Numbered from the stretch's first letter, positions 17,098-27,138 are shown. The stretch is 64,000 nt of DNA from Thiotrichales bacterium (GCA_016744475.1 JADGEH010000012.1:1-64000), one strand, 5' to 3'. The notes: generated from the letters alone by a model not told the origin. Numbers and translations: made by a program.

Positions 17098-18495
17098 TTA
17101 TACTGTTTCTAATTTATCCAGTAAAGGTCGCAGACGTTCTAAAGCACTTAAGTTTAATTGTATGGCTACTAGGCGTTGGGGTTTGTTCTGTTCATCCCAG
17201 ATACAAGTGGCATAGAGTAAAATCCAAAGATAATGTCCTTCTTTGTGCTGGCAGCGAAACAAGGGATGAAAGTTAGCTTCACGTTTTTCTAAAAAGGCTT
17301 TGAGCTTTTCCATAAAAATACGGTAATCATTAGGATGAATGCGTCTGCGCAGTTCATCGGGATGTTGCTTGAGTTCTTCAGGCGCATAACCTAGGGTGAT
17401 TTTCCAGCGCTCTGAGAAATATATTTCATTACTGTTTAAATCCCAATCCCATAAACCATCATTGGCTTTTTGTTCCACCAGGCGTAAGCGTTCTTGATTT
17501 TGTTCTAGTGCGGCTTCAGCTTGGCGGCATTCTGCCATCTGGCTTTTTAATTGGCTTTCATTATCTTGAAGCTGCTGAGATTGTACTGAGAGTTCTTGTT
17601 CTAGGATGTTGCGGTATTCTTGACTAATAGCTTCGAGTTGTTTTTGTGCAGTAATGTCTTTACTGGCTCCTCGATAACCGACCAAATGCTGTTCTTCATC
17701 TAAAATGGGCACGCCGTTACTTTGCAAAAAGACTTGATGACCATCACGATGTTGCAAGGTGCATTCTACATCGACAATGGATTCTTGCATGAGGAGTAAA
17801 TTGCTAAGTTGATTGTTATAGACGTCTGCTTGGGATTTTTCCATAAATTGAAACGGGGTTCTCTCTAGCACTTCTTCTACTTGGTAACCGAGTAATTCAA
17901 TAATGCGTCCTGAACTATAGGTGAAACGAAAGTGTTTATCCATTTCCCACGCCCAGTCGGACAAACTCATCACCATATCTTGAAAGCGGATTTCTGAGCG
18001 ACGCAGTGCTTGATTGCGTGAGGCTAAGGCCGCTTCGGCTTCGCGGCGTTCGTCAATTTCTTTTTGTAACCAGTGGTTTTGTATTTGTAGTTTCTTTTGT
18101 AAGCCACCAATGATGAGATGAGTGTGCAAACGTGCGAGTAGTTCTTCTTCTTGGAAGGGTTTCGTCACATAATCCACCGCCCCCATGTTTAGGCCGTTAA
18201 TTTTATCCACGGTGTCGGCGAGCGAGGTCATGAATATCACGGGGATATGCTGTGTTTTAGGATTGTTTTTCAGGCGATGGCACGTTTCAAAACCGTCAAT
18301 TTCAGGCATGATCACGTCGAGTAAAATAATGTCGGGAGGCTGTTGTTCGACGATGTTCAGCGCTTCAAGGCCGTTGTTAGCCGTGATGATGGTGTATTGT
18401 GGCGCTGTTTCACTCAGGTAATCAGAAAAGGCCATGAGGTTGGTGAGACTGTCATCCACCAGTAGCACCACCGCTTTATCTTCTAAGGTGTTCAT
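17098..18495 (-). CDS. Response regulator receiver protein with two PAS domains and no output domain
   Basis: This 465-aa cytoplasmic signalling protein starts at the ATG at 18495, 11 bases after the stop of the upstream gene. The receiver domain (about 5-125) has the acidic pair (LLVDDS), the phosphoacceptor Asp (IILLDVIMPE), Thr (FMTS) and Lys (TKPF). A short coiled coil follows, then a PAS/PAC region (about 165-290, ending VGYRGASKDITAQ), a longer coiled coil, and a second PAS of the PAS_3 type (WDWDLNSNEIYFSERWK). No kinase, GGDEF, EAL or DNA-binding domain follows. It may pass the signal on by protein contact. Confidence 0.87.
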   Translation of the reverse strand: MNTLEDKAVVLLVDDSLTNLMAFSDYLSETAPQYTIITANNGLEALNIVEQQPPDIILLDVIMPEIDGFETCHRLKNNPKTQHIPVIFMTSLADTVDKINGLNMGAVDYVTKPFQEEELLARLHTHLIIGGLQKKLQIQNHWLQKEIDERREAEAALASRNQALRRSEIRFQDMVMSLSDWAWEMDKHFRFTYSSGRIIELLGYQVEEVLERTPFQFMEKSQADVYNNQLSNLLLMQESIVDVECTLQHRDGHQVFLQSNGVPILDEEQHLVGYRGASKDITAQKQLEAISQEYRNILEQELSVQSQQLQDNESQLKSQMAECRQAEAALEQNQERLRLVEQKANDGLWDWDLNSNEIYFSERWKITLGYAPEELKQHPDELRRRIHPNDYRIFMEKLKAFLEKREANFHPLFRCQHKEGHYLWILLYATCIWDEQNKPQRLVAIQLNLSALERLRPLLDKLETV

Positions 18496-18505
18496 AAGGG
18501 TCTCG

Positions 18506-19315
18506 TCAATCGGTTTTGTTTTGCCAAGGCAGCAATAGTATTTGTCTAAATTGAGTGTAGCGCTGAGGATTGAGTCCTGCGACACCAATGGTCATGTCCT
18601 GATGCCCCTTTGAGGGCTGAGCTTGATAGGTGCCGAATAAGCGATCCCACCAAGGAAGATTAAAGCCAAAATTGCGATTACTTTCTGCCTCATCAGTGGA
18701 GTGGTGTATGCGATGCATGTCGGGGGTAACTAAGCATAAGCGCACCAGGCTATCGACGGACTTGGGCAGGTAAAGATTGGAGTGATTAAACATGGCGGTG
18801 GCGTTGAGTAATATTTCAAATAGGACAAGAGCGATAATCGGCGGCCCTAATAAAACGATCAATGCGCACTTAATCAACATCGACAGTATGATTTCTATAG
18901 GATGAAAGCGTGCGCCTGTTGTCACGTCGTAATCACCGTCAGCATGATGGACACGATGCAGCCGCCATAAGAGCGGCAGGGCATGGAATAATACGTGTTG
19001 AATGTAGATTGCAAAATCCATGAACAGGAGTGCGATGAGCACCTGCACATACAGCGGCCATGCCAACCACGGCAGTAATCCCCAGCCTTGCGCTTGAGCA
19101 AAGCTTGCCACGCCTACGGCTGCCAGCGGAAACACCAGACGCAATATCAGGCTGTTGAATATCACTAGGGATAAATTGCTTCGCCAGCGCTGGAGTTTAG
19201 ACCATTGCAGTGCGCGTCTTGGCCAGCGCCATTCTAATCCTGCTAGTACGATGAGCAGGCCGAAAAAAACGCTCATTCGTAATAGAGGTTCGTGAGTTAA
19301 TATCCAATTTTCCAT
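18506..19315 (-). CDS. Sterol desaturase/fatty acid hydroxylase family membrane protein
   Basis: This 269-aa di-iron membrane enzyme of the fatty acid hydroxylase superfamily has several hydrophobic helices. The histidine clusters are in order: QHVLFH, LHRVHHADG, a later FNHSN, and MHRIHHSTDEAESNRNFG. The end NLPWWDRLFGTY is also typical. Members hydroxylate or desaturate lipids; the substrate cannot be told here. It is followed closely by the receiver-PAS gene and is probably cotranscribed with it. Confidence 0.9.
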   Translation of the reverse strand: MENWILTHEPLLRMSVFFGLLIVLAGLEWRWPRRALQWSKLQRWRSNLSLVIFNSLILRLVFPLAAVGVASFAQAQGWGLLPWLAWPLYVQVLIALLFMDFAIYIQHVLFHALPLLWRLHRVHHADGDYDVTTGARFHPIEIILSMLIKCALIVLLGPPIIALVLFEILLNATAMFNHSNLYLPKSVDSLVRLCLVTPDMHRIHHSTDEAESNRNFGFNLPWWDRLFGTYQAQPSKGHQDMTIGVAGLNPQRYTQFRQILLLPWQNKTD

Positions 19316-19602
19316 AATGCCGCCTATCTTTGTGTCGGTACCTTTTGCGCGGCGTTTTTGCTTCGCGTCCGGTCATACTGGGCTAGTATTTGTTGAATAG
19401 ACTTGTCTCATCGCAACGTGCTGATGTCATTTGGCGCACGGTTTGCGAGATATTTCTTAGGGTTACGCAAAGATTCGATGTCGCCGCGTCAGGTGAGTTC
19501 GATGTATCCATTCTTAGAAGCCGTTGGTCACAGCAGGGTACTGGGCATCATGGCCTTGCCACTGCTTCTTATACTTATAAAGTCTCATAGCGAGTTAGAA
19601 TC
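19316..19602. other. Intergenic region with a doubtful small frame
   Basis: This gap lies between two divergent genes and must hold both promoters. A frame of 60-67 codons (from a TTG at 19403 or ATG at 19424) ends at 19606, in an ATGA overlap with the next gene, and has a hydrophobic patch (ALPLLLILI). No ribosome site supports it and it matches nothing I know, so I do not call it a gene. A short piece at 19393-19403 (aatagacttgt) resembles the end of type B repeats, too little to be sure. Confidence 0.4.
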
Positions 19603-22600
19603 ATGAACACATCTCCACGGGTATTATCCCAGCTTTTTTCCTTGATTTTAGTGTTTTTCAGCAGTTCAAGCTGGGCATTGTCGGGATTGAATACGAATCC
19701 TGCTCCCGGTGCTGAGCTATTTGTCGGTGCGAATTCTGTGGCTCATAGAGTGACAGCGGGCATTAGAATGATGGAAACCGGGGATAGCGTGTTGGACATT
19801 AAAGCCGGAACAACGCTGTTCTCTGGCATTGATGCGGGTGATTTTCAATTGCTCACGGCTTTACCGCTGAGTATTCCTGATAATGCTCCAGCACAAGAAC
19901 TGGTGGTGCAATGTACGCCCCAAAATACGGGGATGAGAACCGCTACGTTAAACTTAAGCACAAATGCTCCCAATCAAGCCAATATCAGTTATGCCCTGAG
20001 TTGCCAGGGTTTACTCGACACTGCACGCTATCAAGCGCTGCCTGAAGAACACCGAGGCATTTTTATCACCACGCCAGCCTTGGGCGAGAGGGGCACCGCA
20101 GGCATCGAATTTATCGAAGTAGGTACTCAAGATTTAATCATTGAAGCCGATGCTATTTTGTTGAATGGCTCTAATGCTAACGATTTCAAACTACAAACCC
20201 CATTGCCCTTAAAGATCGCTAATGGACAAGCGCCTCAAACTTTAGTGATTGAGTGTACGCCTTCAGCGGAAGGCTTACAGCAAGCCATGTTGCATTTACG
20301 CACCAATGTGCCTGATGCTCCTCTGCTCACCTATCCTCTAGCCTGTATAGGCAATGCGGGTTTTGGTGATGCTTTTGATTCTTTTCCAGCGCCCAATGCC
20401 ACCATCAATTTTACCGAAACCGATATTGGTGTGGCTACCCGATCTTGGTTATCGGTATTAAATGCGGGGAGTGCTGATAGCACCACGAGGGGAGTGGCGG
20501 TGACCCAGGTGCAATTAACCGATAACGCGGGTGACTTTTCATTGCAATTACTCGATAGCACAGCCACCTTGGTCACTTTAGATGAAGCTCAATTACGTCC
20601 TGCCAGTGATTTTACGCTGTTGCCCCAAAGCACACCGCGCCAGTTAGCCATCACCTGCACCCCCAAAAGTGCAGGCAACCGCAGAGCAACCTTATCATTC
20701 AACACCAGCGATGCGGATTATCCGCAGCTTCAATATTCGCTACTCTGTCCGGCTCGTGAAGCTAACATTGCCCCCACTGATATTTTGCTCAGCAATACGC
20801 AGTTGGTGGAAGGCGATCCGGCGGGTACCGTGGTCGGTGTGCTCAGTAGCGTGGATGAAAATACCACTGATGTTCACACCTACGCAGTAATGACGGGCAG
20901 TGCCTCGATTTTCAGCGTGATAGGCAACCAATTGATGATTAATGATATGGCGCAGTTTGTTGCCAATCGACCTGAGTATTCGGTGATCTTAAACAGCACC
21001 GACAGCACAGGCTTAAGCATCGAAAAAGCTTTCATCGTGTCAGTATCACCCAATGTGATATTTAATGGCGAAGTGCGTGATGCAGCGGGTTTATTGGTGA
21101 ATACCGTGGACAATTCAGAATCTTTTAGCCTCACCGGGATTATTTTACCCTCGCCTGTGCATGTCGGCTCCAATGCGATCATTGAAGTGATGTATGCCTA
21201 TACCAACCCTGCTGGTACTCGCACGAACTTTGCGCCGATTCAAATGAGTAGCGCCGTATTAAACGCCGAAGTCCGTTTGGATTTATTCCAAGGCCGTTTG
21301 CTATATCTCCCTGGACAATTTGAAGTCACTCTGAGCTATACCCTGGATTCAGGTGAAACGCGCAGCGGCTTGGCACAGGTGCTCAATGTTAATAAAAACA
21401 CCATTCCCCAAGATATTATTTTGAGCGGTCAAGAAGTGGCAGAAAACAGCCCCGTGAATACATTAGTCGGCACTTTGCAAACGGTAGATGGCGATCAAGG
21501 CGATAGCTTCACCTATGCTTTAACCCATAATCCAGGCGTTCCACTGGGCTATTTCCAAATCGTCGGCAATGAATTACGGATGGCTAACAGCTTCCCGCTG
21601 AACTTTGAAAACACCCCTGACATTGGCATTATTATCCGCAGCGTCGATGCCAATGGGGGGTTCATTACCAAAAACTTCACCATTAATGTAGTAGACCAGA
21701 TTGAATCCCGCATGATGGGCGAATTACGTAGCAGCGGTACCTTACTGCCCTATTCCACGGAACAAATGCCCACGGTGCGCGGTGATCGTCAACTCACCTT
21801 AGATGCGCGAATCTTTCCTGAACCTAATTATGTGGGGCTACAGGCCGAGGTTTATTACGAGATAACCTTCACATCCACAGGCAGTGATCCCGTTAGCAAC
21901 CGCATCGTATTAGACAGCGATGTTGTGCTGAGCGAATTAATGGATTATCAAGTCTTTGATCGCTTACAAACCCCATTATCAGGGACTGTCCAGATCACAG
22001 TCGGCTATCGTTTATTAGATGACAGCGGCTTTGATTTTAGTGACACCGTTGCCGCCTTTGTACTGGAAGAAAACACACCGCTGCAAGAAAGCTGGCCAAA
22101 ACTGGCTCAACCACTATGCCAGCCAGAGTATGTATCCCCCGACATTCTCGACTTAAACGCGGCACCAGATAACTCTATTTATAACAATGACTTTTTAAGT
22201 CAAAGTAACGCGCTTATTGTGCTCGCTGATGCAGGACTGGTGTTGCAACAAGATGATTTAAACGCTGTGTTATTTGTGGATTTCAACGATCAACGTCTGG
22301 CTTGGTGGCCTTTATTGATACAAACCACCAGCGATGCGCCTCAAGGCAATGTCGCGCTGGGAACGCGACACACCTTAAAACTATGGTTAGACAACCAGTT
22401 ATTGCTCATCGCGGAACCCGCCGTGCAAGATATTTGTGCCTTGCAAGCCGCTTTGAATGAGGTGATAGCGCTTGACCAACTAATGCTCAGAGATAGCGGT
22501 GATGTGCAGGCTTACACACAAGACAACCGCTTTTTAAGCTTGCGTCCTGATCTTGCCGCCTTTATTGCGGATGCAGCCGATCAAACGCCCGCAGGTTTTT

Positions 22601-22935
22601 ATCGCGTCACACCCAGTCGTGCTCTGTTAGTGTATTTAGAGGCTAATCAGCAACTCATGCAACAAGGCTTTTATGCCACACCAGGATGGCCTGGGCAACT
22701 GGCGAGCCATGTTGACAATCTACAATTTGAATCACCGTCATTAGTGTATTTTCAATTCAACGGCAGCGCCTATCGCGGCGTGCCCGATATGATGGTAGAG
22801 CAAAACCTATCCGGCAGCAGCAGCGTGGCTTTCAATATTGAAGACATCGGCGATATGGATAATGATGGTCTCGATGATTTCAGTGTTGTGTACACCAATG
22901 GGGATCGCCAAGTGTTTTATACGGTGGCACCTTAA
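19603..22935 (+). CDS. Large secreted protein with ASH-like and cadherin-like domains
   Basis: The 1110-aa exported protein has a signal peptide (about 1-26, ending SSWA). Three ASH/choice-of-anchor-D-like repeats follow (about 30-135, 140-250, 260-385), each ending in a stretch with paired Cys such as VVQCTPQNTG...YALSC. Two cadherin-like domains come next (about 392-485 and 600-695, opening PTDILLSNTQLVEGD and PQDIILSGQEVAENS). A C-terminal FG-GAP/EF-hand-like motif lies near residue 1090 (DIGDMDNDGLDDF), probably a calcium site. No sorting signal or membrane anchor is visible at the end. I infer a surface or extracellular structural protein; no enzymatic motif is seen. Confidence 0.83.
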   Translation: MNTSPRVLSQLFSLILVFFSSSSWALSGLNTNPAPGAELFVGANSVAHRVTAGIRMMETGDSVLDIKAGTTLFSGIDAGDFQLLTALPLSIPDNAPAQELVVQCTPQNTGMRTATLNLSTNAPNQANISYALSCQGLLDTARYQALPEEHRGIFITTPALGERGTAGIEFIEVGTQDLIIEADAILLNGSNANDFKLQTPLPLKIANGQAPQTLVIECTPSAEGLQQAMLHLRTNVPDAPLLTYPLACIGNAGFGDAFDSFPAPNATINFTETDIGVATRSWLSVLNAGSADSTTRGVAVTQVQLTDNAGDFSLQLLDSTATLVTLDEAQLRPASDFTLLPQSTPRQLAITCTPKSAGNRRATLSFNTSDADYPQLQYSLLCPAREANIAPTDILLSNTQLVEGDPAGTVVGVLSSVDENTTDVHTYAVMTGSASIFSVIGNQLMINDMAQFVANRPEYSVILNSTDSTGLSIEKAFIVSVSPNVIFNGEVRDAAGLLVNTVDNSESFSLTGIILPSPVHVGSNAIIEVMYAYTNPAGTRTNFAPIQMSSAVLNAEVRLDLFQGRLLYLPGQFEVTLSYTLDSGETRSGLAQVLNVNKNTIPQDIILSGQEVAENSPVNTLVGTLQTVDGDQGDSFTYALTHNPGVPLGYFQIVGNELRMANSFPLNFENTPDIGIIIRSVDANGGFITKNFTINVVDQIESRMMGELRSSGTLLPYSTEQMPTVRGDRQLTLDARIFPEPNYVGLQAEVYYEITFTSTGSDPVSNRIVLDSDVVLSELMDYQVFDRLQTPLSGTVQITVGYRLLDDSGFDFSDTVAAFVLEENTPLQESWPKLAQPLCQPEYVSPDILDLNAAPDNSIYNNDFLSQSNALIVLADAGLVLQQDDLNAVLFVDFNDQRLAWWPLLIQTTSDAPQGNVALGTRHTLKLWLDNQLLLIAEPAVQDICALQAALNEVIALDQLMLRDSGDVQAYTQDNRFLSLRPDLAAFIADAADQTPAGFYRVTPSRALLVYLEANQQLMQQGFYATPGWPGQLASHVDNLQFESPSLVYFQFNGSAYRGVPDMMVEQNLSGSSSVAFNIEDIGDMDNDGLDDFSVVYTNGDRQVFYTVAP

Positions 22936-23013
22936 GAGCCTGCCTGGTCAATATAAATCAACTGCGGTGAAGCTCGCTACGAGCTTCTATTGACCAGATA
23001 ATTTCTAGGCTCT
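22935..23013. terminator. Triple-nested hairpin between convergent genes
   Basis: Three sets of complementary arms nest around one centre: AGAGCCT/AGGCTCT (22935-22941, 23007-23013), CTGGTCAAT/ATTGACCAG (22944-22952, 22989-22997) and GAAGCTC/GAGCTTC (22969-22975, 22981-22987). It separates the end of the secreted-protein gene from the end of mnmA, so it probably ends transcription from both sides. The outer arms resemble the type A repeat termini, but the rest does not. Confidence 0.6.
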
Positions 23014-23021
23014 GTTGTTCT

Positions 23022-24122
23022 TCACACACTGTTTTTTCCCACCCCGCCAGCCCGTTGAATAATCCCGCCGCCTAAACATTGCGCGCCTTGATAAAACACC
23101 ACGGATTGTCCTGGGGTGACGGCGCGTTGGGCTTGTTCAAACTCCACCCAACAACCTTGCTCTGAAGCGGTGATAACACAGGCTTGATCGGCTTGACGAT
23201 AACGGGTTTTGGCCTGACAGCGGTAAGGCATCTGCGGAGCTGTTCCGGCTATCCAATGCAGATCAATCGCTTCTAATTGCGGTGAAAATAACAACGGGTG
23301 ATCATGGCCTTGTGCGACGATGAGACGGTTGTTGTCCAAGTCTTTAGCCACCACGTACCAAGGCTCGCCTGAACTCTGTTGCCGTCCACCAATGTGTAAA
23401 CCTTGGCGTTGTCCTAGGGTGTAATACATCAAGCCCTGGTGCTCGCCGACGCGCTCGCCGTCGGGCGTTTCCATGATGCCGGGATTGGCGGGTAAATATT
23501 GGCTGAGAAAGTCTTTAAAGCGTCGTTCACCAATAAAACAAATACCCGTGCTGTCTTTTTTCTTATGCGTAACTAAACCCGCTTGTTCCGCCATTTTTCG
23601 CACTTTGGGTTTGTCCCATTCACCAATGGGAAACAGACTGGGTGTCAATTGCGCTTGATTGAGCATGTATAAGAAATAGCTTTGGTCTTTGTTGCTATCC
23701 AGCCCGCGTAGCAATTGTTGGTGTCCGTCAATCCAAGCCGAGCGCACATAATGCCCCGTGGCAATATGCTCAGCCCCTAAACGACGCGCATGATCTAAAA
23801 ACACCTTGAATTTGATTTCTCGGTTACATAACACATCGGGGTTGGGCGTGCGCCCCACGCGATATTCTTCAAGAAAATGGGCAAATACATTGTCCCAGTA
23901 TTCCGTCGCAAAATTGACCGTGTGTAGCTCAATGCCGAGTTTGTCGCACACCGCTTGCGCATCGCGCAAATCTTCTGTGGCACTACAATAATCCTGGGTA
24001 TCGTCTTCTTCCCAGTTTTTCATAAATAAGCCGGATACCGTGTGACCTTGTTGCTGTAATAACCACGCAGCCACCGAAGAATCCACGCCGCCCGACATAC
24101 CAACAATAATATTTTTTTGCAT
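23022..24122 (-). CDS. mnmA: tRNA-specific 2-thiouridylase MnmA
   Basis: MnmA makes 2-thiouridine at position 34 of the tRNAs for Lys, Glu and Gln. The protein starts [16 protein letters not shown] at the ATG at 24122, giving 366 aa, the normal length; an upstream extension to 24161 is less likely. The PP-loop SGGVDSS, the first catalytic Cys ([10 protein letters not shown]), the second catalytic Cys ([12 protein letters not shown]) and the C-terminal beta-barrel ([13 protein letters not shown]) are all present. It diverges from rpsT. Confidence 0.97.
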   Translation of the reverse strand: MQKNIIVGMSGGVDSSVAAWLLQQQGHTVSGLFMKNWEEDDTQDYCSATEDLRDAQAVCDKLGIELHTVNFATEYWDNVFAHFLEEYRVGRTPNPDVLCNREIKFKVFLDHARRLGAEHIATGHYVRSAWIDGHQQLLRGLDSNKDQSYFLYMLNQAQLTPSLFPIGEWDKPKVRKMAEQAGLVTHKKKDSTGICFIGERRFKDFLSQYLPANPGIMETPDGERVGEHQGLMYYTLGQRQGLHIGGRQQSSGEPWYVVAKDLDNNRLIVAQGHDHPLLFSPQLEAIDLHWIAGTAPQMPYRCQAKTRYRQADQACVITASEQGCWVEFEQAQRAVTPGQSVVFYQGAQCLGGGIIQRAGGVGKNSV

Positions 24123-24259
24123 AGCCGTTAAGAACCGCTTGACAGTTATCATAGGATTCAAAATAATAGCAGGTTTTTCCGATTATGTGCTCCCTGCCAG
24201 ACAATCGCTCAGGGGCTGATAGATTTTAGACATTAATGAGAAGCAACAGGAGTTAGGTT

Positions 24260-24529
24260 TTGGCTAATACCCCACAAGCAAAAAAACGTGCGCGTCAGGC
24301 AGAAAAACACCGTAAACACAATGCCAGTCAGCGTTCTATGTTACGCACCTATATTAAAAAAATCGTTCTTGCCATTGAAGAAGGCAATAAAGACGATGCA
24401 GAAGTGATCTATAAATCAGCCGTCCCAGTGATTGACCGCATGGCGGATAAAGGTTTAATTCATAAAAATAAAGCGGCACGTCATAAAAGCCGTTTGAATG
24501 CGCACATTAAAGCGATGAGCGCCGCCTAA
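24260..24529 (+). CDS. rpsT: 30S ribosomal protein S20
   Basis: S20 is a primary 16S rRNA-binding protein of the small subunit. The 89-aa sequence [20 protein letters not shown] is diagnostic. The start codon is TTG at 24260, preceded by AGGAG at 24248-24252. A UUG start is also used by E. coli rpsT, where it is part of autoregulation, so the same control is likely. A strong terminator follows, so the gene is a single-gene transcript. Confidence 0.98.
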   Translation: MANTPQAKKRARQAEKHRKHNASQRSMLRTYIKKIVLAIEEGNKDDAEVIYKSAVPVIDRMADKGLIHKNKAARHKSRLNAHIKAMSAA

Positions 24530-24558
24530 ATAAACGGGCACAGCCGTTATTGAAGCAT

Positions 24559-24597
24559 AAAAAAAGCACGAGTGAATCACTCGTGCTTTTTTTGTTT
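24559..24597 (+). terminator. Intrinsic terminator of rpsT
   Basis: A perfect stem AAAGCACGAGTGA / TCACTCGTGCTTT with flanking A and T runs lies 30 bases after the rpsT stop. The A run upstream and T run downstream make it work in both directions. Confidence 0.93.
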
Positions 24598-24646
24598 TTA
24601 AATCGGCGAAAATCAGGCATCAACCTCGTCATGGGTGTATGCCTTG

Positions 24647-24807
24647 AGAGCCTATACGAAGATGGGGAATCGAAGCGAAAATGCGCCATTTTGAGGCAGG
24701 TTTTTCGGTTTTTTAAGGCGAATAGCCCGCTATTTGTTGATAAAAAGTGGAAAACCTGGCCAAAAGGGCGGGTTTGCAGCCGATTATCCCGTTTTCGTAT
24801 AGGCTCT
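24647..24807 (+). repeat. Type A palindromic repeat, complete copy 1 (161 bp)
   Basis: Both ends read AGAGCCTATACGAA in inverted orientation. The inner halves are imperfectly complementary around a central palindrome near aaggcgaatagcccgctatt. It overlaps the 3' end of the CBS-domain gene: bases 24784-24807 form its last seven codons and stop. No coding capacity is seen, so it would need a transposase supplied elsewhere if mobile. Confidence 0.92.
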
Positions 24808-25296
24808 AAACATATCCAGCATGTGTTGTGACAGCAAATGCATGGTCAAACTGCCCATGTACCGCCCTTCTTTCAGTACAAAAAAATATCCCGTATTGTA
24901 TTTATCCATTAAGGCTAAGGCTTTGTATAAAGGTGTATCGGATGCTGCATAGACAAAATCCGTTAGCACAAAATCTTCTACAGGAGCTTGCATCAAGGGT
25001 GTGAGCTTTTCCAGCGCATTGCCCGTGCTCATAGACACCGCGTTATCACTGATCAAATGCGCATAGTTACTAATATCTTTAGGTACACAAGTGCTGACTA
25101 GCAAATGCTTTAACGAAATTTTGCCCGTCACCTTGCCTTGAGCATCACAAAAGGGAATACCGGGTAAACCTGCATTTAAGCAATGCTGCACGGCTTCAAT
25201 AATAGGCATACCCGCTGTTGCCACTTCACTGTGCACCAGTTGAGTGCAGTGTTTTACCAATGGGCAATGGGAAGTATCCTGTACTGCGCTGTTCAT
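24784..25296 (-). CDS. CBS-domain-pair protein with a repeat-derived C-terminus
   Basis: This 170-aa cytoplasmic protein has two CBS modules (about 20-80 and 105-165), including GMPIIEAVQHCLNAGLPGIP, GKISLKHLL, LYKALALMDKYNTGYFFV and GRYMGSLT. CBS pairs usually bind adenosine nucleotides and sense energy or redox state. The ribosome site AAGGAG precedes the ATG. The last residues RAYTKTG and the TAA stop come from the inverted end of a type A repeat, so the original C-terminus was probably replaced. No partner gene is evident. Confidence 0.85.
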   Translation of the reverse strand: MNSAVQDTSHCPLVKHCTQLVHSEVATAGMPIIEAVQHCLNAGLPGIPFCDAQGKVTGKISLKHLLVSTCVPKDISNYAHLISDNAVSMSTGNALEKLTPLMQAPVEDFVLTDFVYAASDTPLYKALALMDKYNTGYFFVLKEGRYMGSLTMHLLSQHMLDMFRAYTKTG

Positions 25297-25383
25297 GATT
25301 AAGCTCCTTGCTCGCTACGCCCTTGTGTATGGCACCTAAGAAGCTATCGGGCCTATAAATCTGACCAGACAGCTTCTGAATAT

Positions 25384-27138
25384 TTAACGTAATTGTCCTC
25401 GAAAATCAGTGACGGCGTTTAAACCTGAACTGCCGTGACCGATGGCGGGACTCCCACTACGCAGACGAAAATCACCATTATCAGGGTCCATCCAAAGAGG
25501 ATCACCCACGTAATAGTTTTCACCATTGTCTTCGCCATTCCATTTATCTTGTTCACGGGCGAATAAGTTATTTTTAATCGTCAAGTTGGTGATATTAGTC
25601 AATACAGAAATTTGTGACACCGTGCTATCGCAAGCATTATTAAATACCTGGATATTTTTCGCATTGCGGTTTTTCAAAATAATAGAAGCGCCAAAATCAT
25701 TATTCTTGCCATTGTTATAAAAGCTATTGTTATAAATTTTGATGCCATCAGTATCAGGCTGAAAACCCGCTCCTACATGCACACCCGTGATGGTGTTGTT
25801 GTACATCACGTTGTTATACACCTCAATGTTTTTGAGGGTGCCGCCGCGTTCAGCAGTAATCGCCAAGCCGTGCGGATTACAATCATGCAGGCGGTTATGA
25901 TGAATTTTCAAATTCTCAGTGTGCGTATTCCACGCATCCACATACATACACAATGCTGGTTTGATGTCATGTACGTGATTATGATGAATGCGTCCGTTGC
26001 TACTGCCATCTTTCAAGCTTAAACCTTCACCGCCGTTACCTGTGCTCGCACTATGATGGACATGGTTATAACGCACTTCAAAATCATTCGTATCTTCACC
26101 AATGGACAAGTTCTCTTGGCCTTTGCTTTTATTCGCTTTATAAATCTCATTATTGTCCACCAACACCTGAGTGCTTTTCCACACGGCCACCCCCGAACTG
26201 GCTGACTGTGAGACATAATTATCTTGTATCACTATATCTGTACAGTTATAGGCCATAATGCCCATTTCTGCTGCATTTTGTACGGTAAAACCAACAATCC
26301 ACACATGATTAATGCCATTAACATGAATCACGCCACTAAAAGGTGAACCCGGTTCGATATTGCGGGTTAAATTCAAACCCGAACCTTCTAAAATCACCTT
26401 CTCTCCTGGATAAGCCGAAAACACCACGGGACTGCCGGGTGCGCCACTATTCAATGGGACTAATTGCTGCTTATAAGTGCCCCCTCTGACCAACACAATA
26501 TCGCCCGCCCCCGCCATGCTCGCAGCTTTACTCAAAGTTTTCCAAGGCTGAGCTTCATTACCCGGAGCATTATCATCGCCTTGATTCGACACGACATACA
26601 CACGGTGTCCCGTATTCGCCACGCTGATATGCATATGTGAATGACGCACGCTATCCGCATTCAATTGTCTATCGGCTTGGGTATCAATGCCAAAAAATAG
26701 ATCATATTCACCCGGAGGAATACGCGGCAAACTCAAAGACGGCGTGGAAGGCACATCCATGATAGGCAATTGAAACGTCGGTGGTGATCCCGTGCCCTCG
26801 CGCCACTGCGATAAATCTTCTTGCAAATAAAACAAACGTCCACCCGCCAGAGCCACGACCCACCAATCCGCCATTTGTCCAGCGGAGGTGCCCGCCTCAA
26901 GTTCAAATTGAATATTTAAAGGCTGCCAAGGATGCAAATGAAGCGTGCGTGCATCAAGAGGATTATCGTTATGCAGAGCAGAACCTAAGCGCTGATTAAG
27001 GTTTAACACCGGCACCGCTTGAGTGATTTGATGATGAGCACCAATGTCCACCGCACTGACCGACAAAGATACACTGCACAACATCATAAAAAAGCTATAA
27101 ACAAGCCAGATTTTTTTGTAAAAAGAATGAGATAACAT
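25384..27138 (-). CDS. Secreted right-handed parallel beta-helix protein
   Basis: The 584-aa exported protein has a signal peptide (about 1-29, ending SVSA), an N-terminal beta-domain (about 30-180) and a DUF1565-like start of a beta-helix (VYVVSNQGDDNAPGNEAQPW, then GDIVLVRGGTY). About ten turns of the pectate-lyase/periplasmic copper-binding fold follow (NNxIY, HHNHVHD, IYNNSFYNN patterns, about 270-530). The C-terminus ends with a short DFRLRSGSPAIGHG motif common in this fold. The ribosome site is AGGTGG. Such proteins bind or cleave polysaccharides; no catalytic site can be assigned. Confidence 0.87.
   Translation of the reverse strand: MLSHSFYKKIWLVYSFFMMLCSVSLSVSAVDIGAHHQITQAVPVLNLNQRLGSALHNDNPLDARTLHLHPWQPLNIQFELEAGTSAGQMADWWVVALAGGRLFYLQEDLSQWREGTGSPPTFQLPIMDVPSTPSLSLPRIPPGEYDLFFGIDTQADRQLNADSVRHSHMHISVANTGHRVYVVSNQGDDNAPGNEAQPWKTLSKAASMAGAGDIVLVRGGTYKQQLVPLNSGAPGSPVVFSAYPGEKVILEGSGLNLTRNIEPGSPFSGVIHVNGINHVWIVGFTVQNAAEMGIMAYNCTDIVIQDNYVSQSASSGVAVWKSTQVLVDNNEIYKANKSKGQENLSIGEDTNDFEVRYNHVHHSASTGNGGEGLSLKDGSSNGRIHHNHVHDIKPALCMYVDAWNTHTENLKIHHNRLHDCNPHGLAITAERGGTLKNIEVYNNVMYNNTITGVHVGAGFQPDTDGIKIYNNSFYNNGKNNDFGASIILKNRNAKNIQVFNNACDSTVSQISVLTNITNLTIKNNLFAREQDKWNGEDNGENYYVGDPLWMDPDNGDFRLRSGSPAIGHGSSGLNAVTDFRGQLR

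Noticed and set aside
19403-19606. 67-codon frame overlapping the start of the large secreted-protein gene
   Set aside because: It needs a TTG start, lacks a ribosome site and resembles nothing known; kept only as a note in the gap entry.
24550-24831. Plus-strand frame after rpsT
   Set aside because: It runs through the rpsT terminator and a type A repeat.
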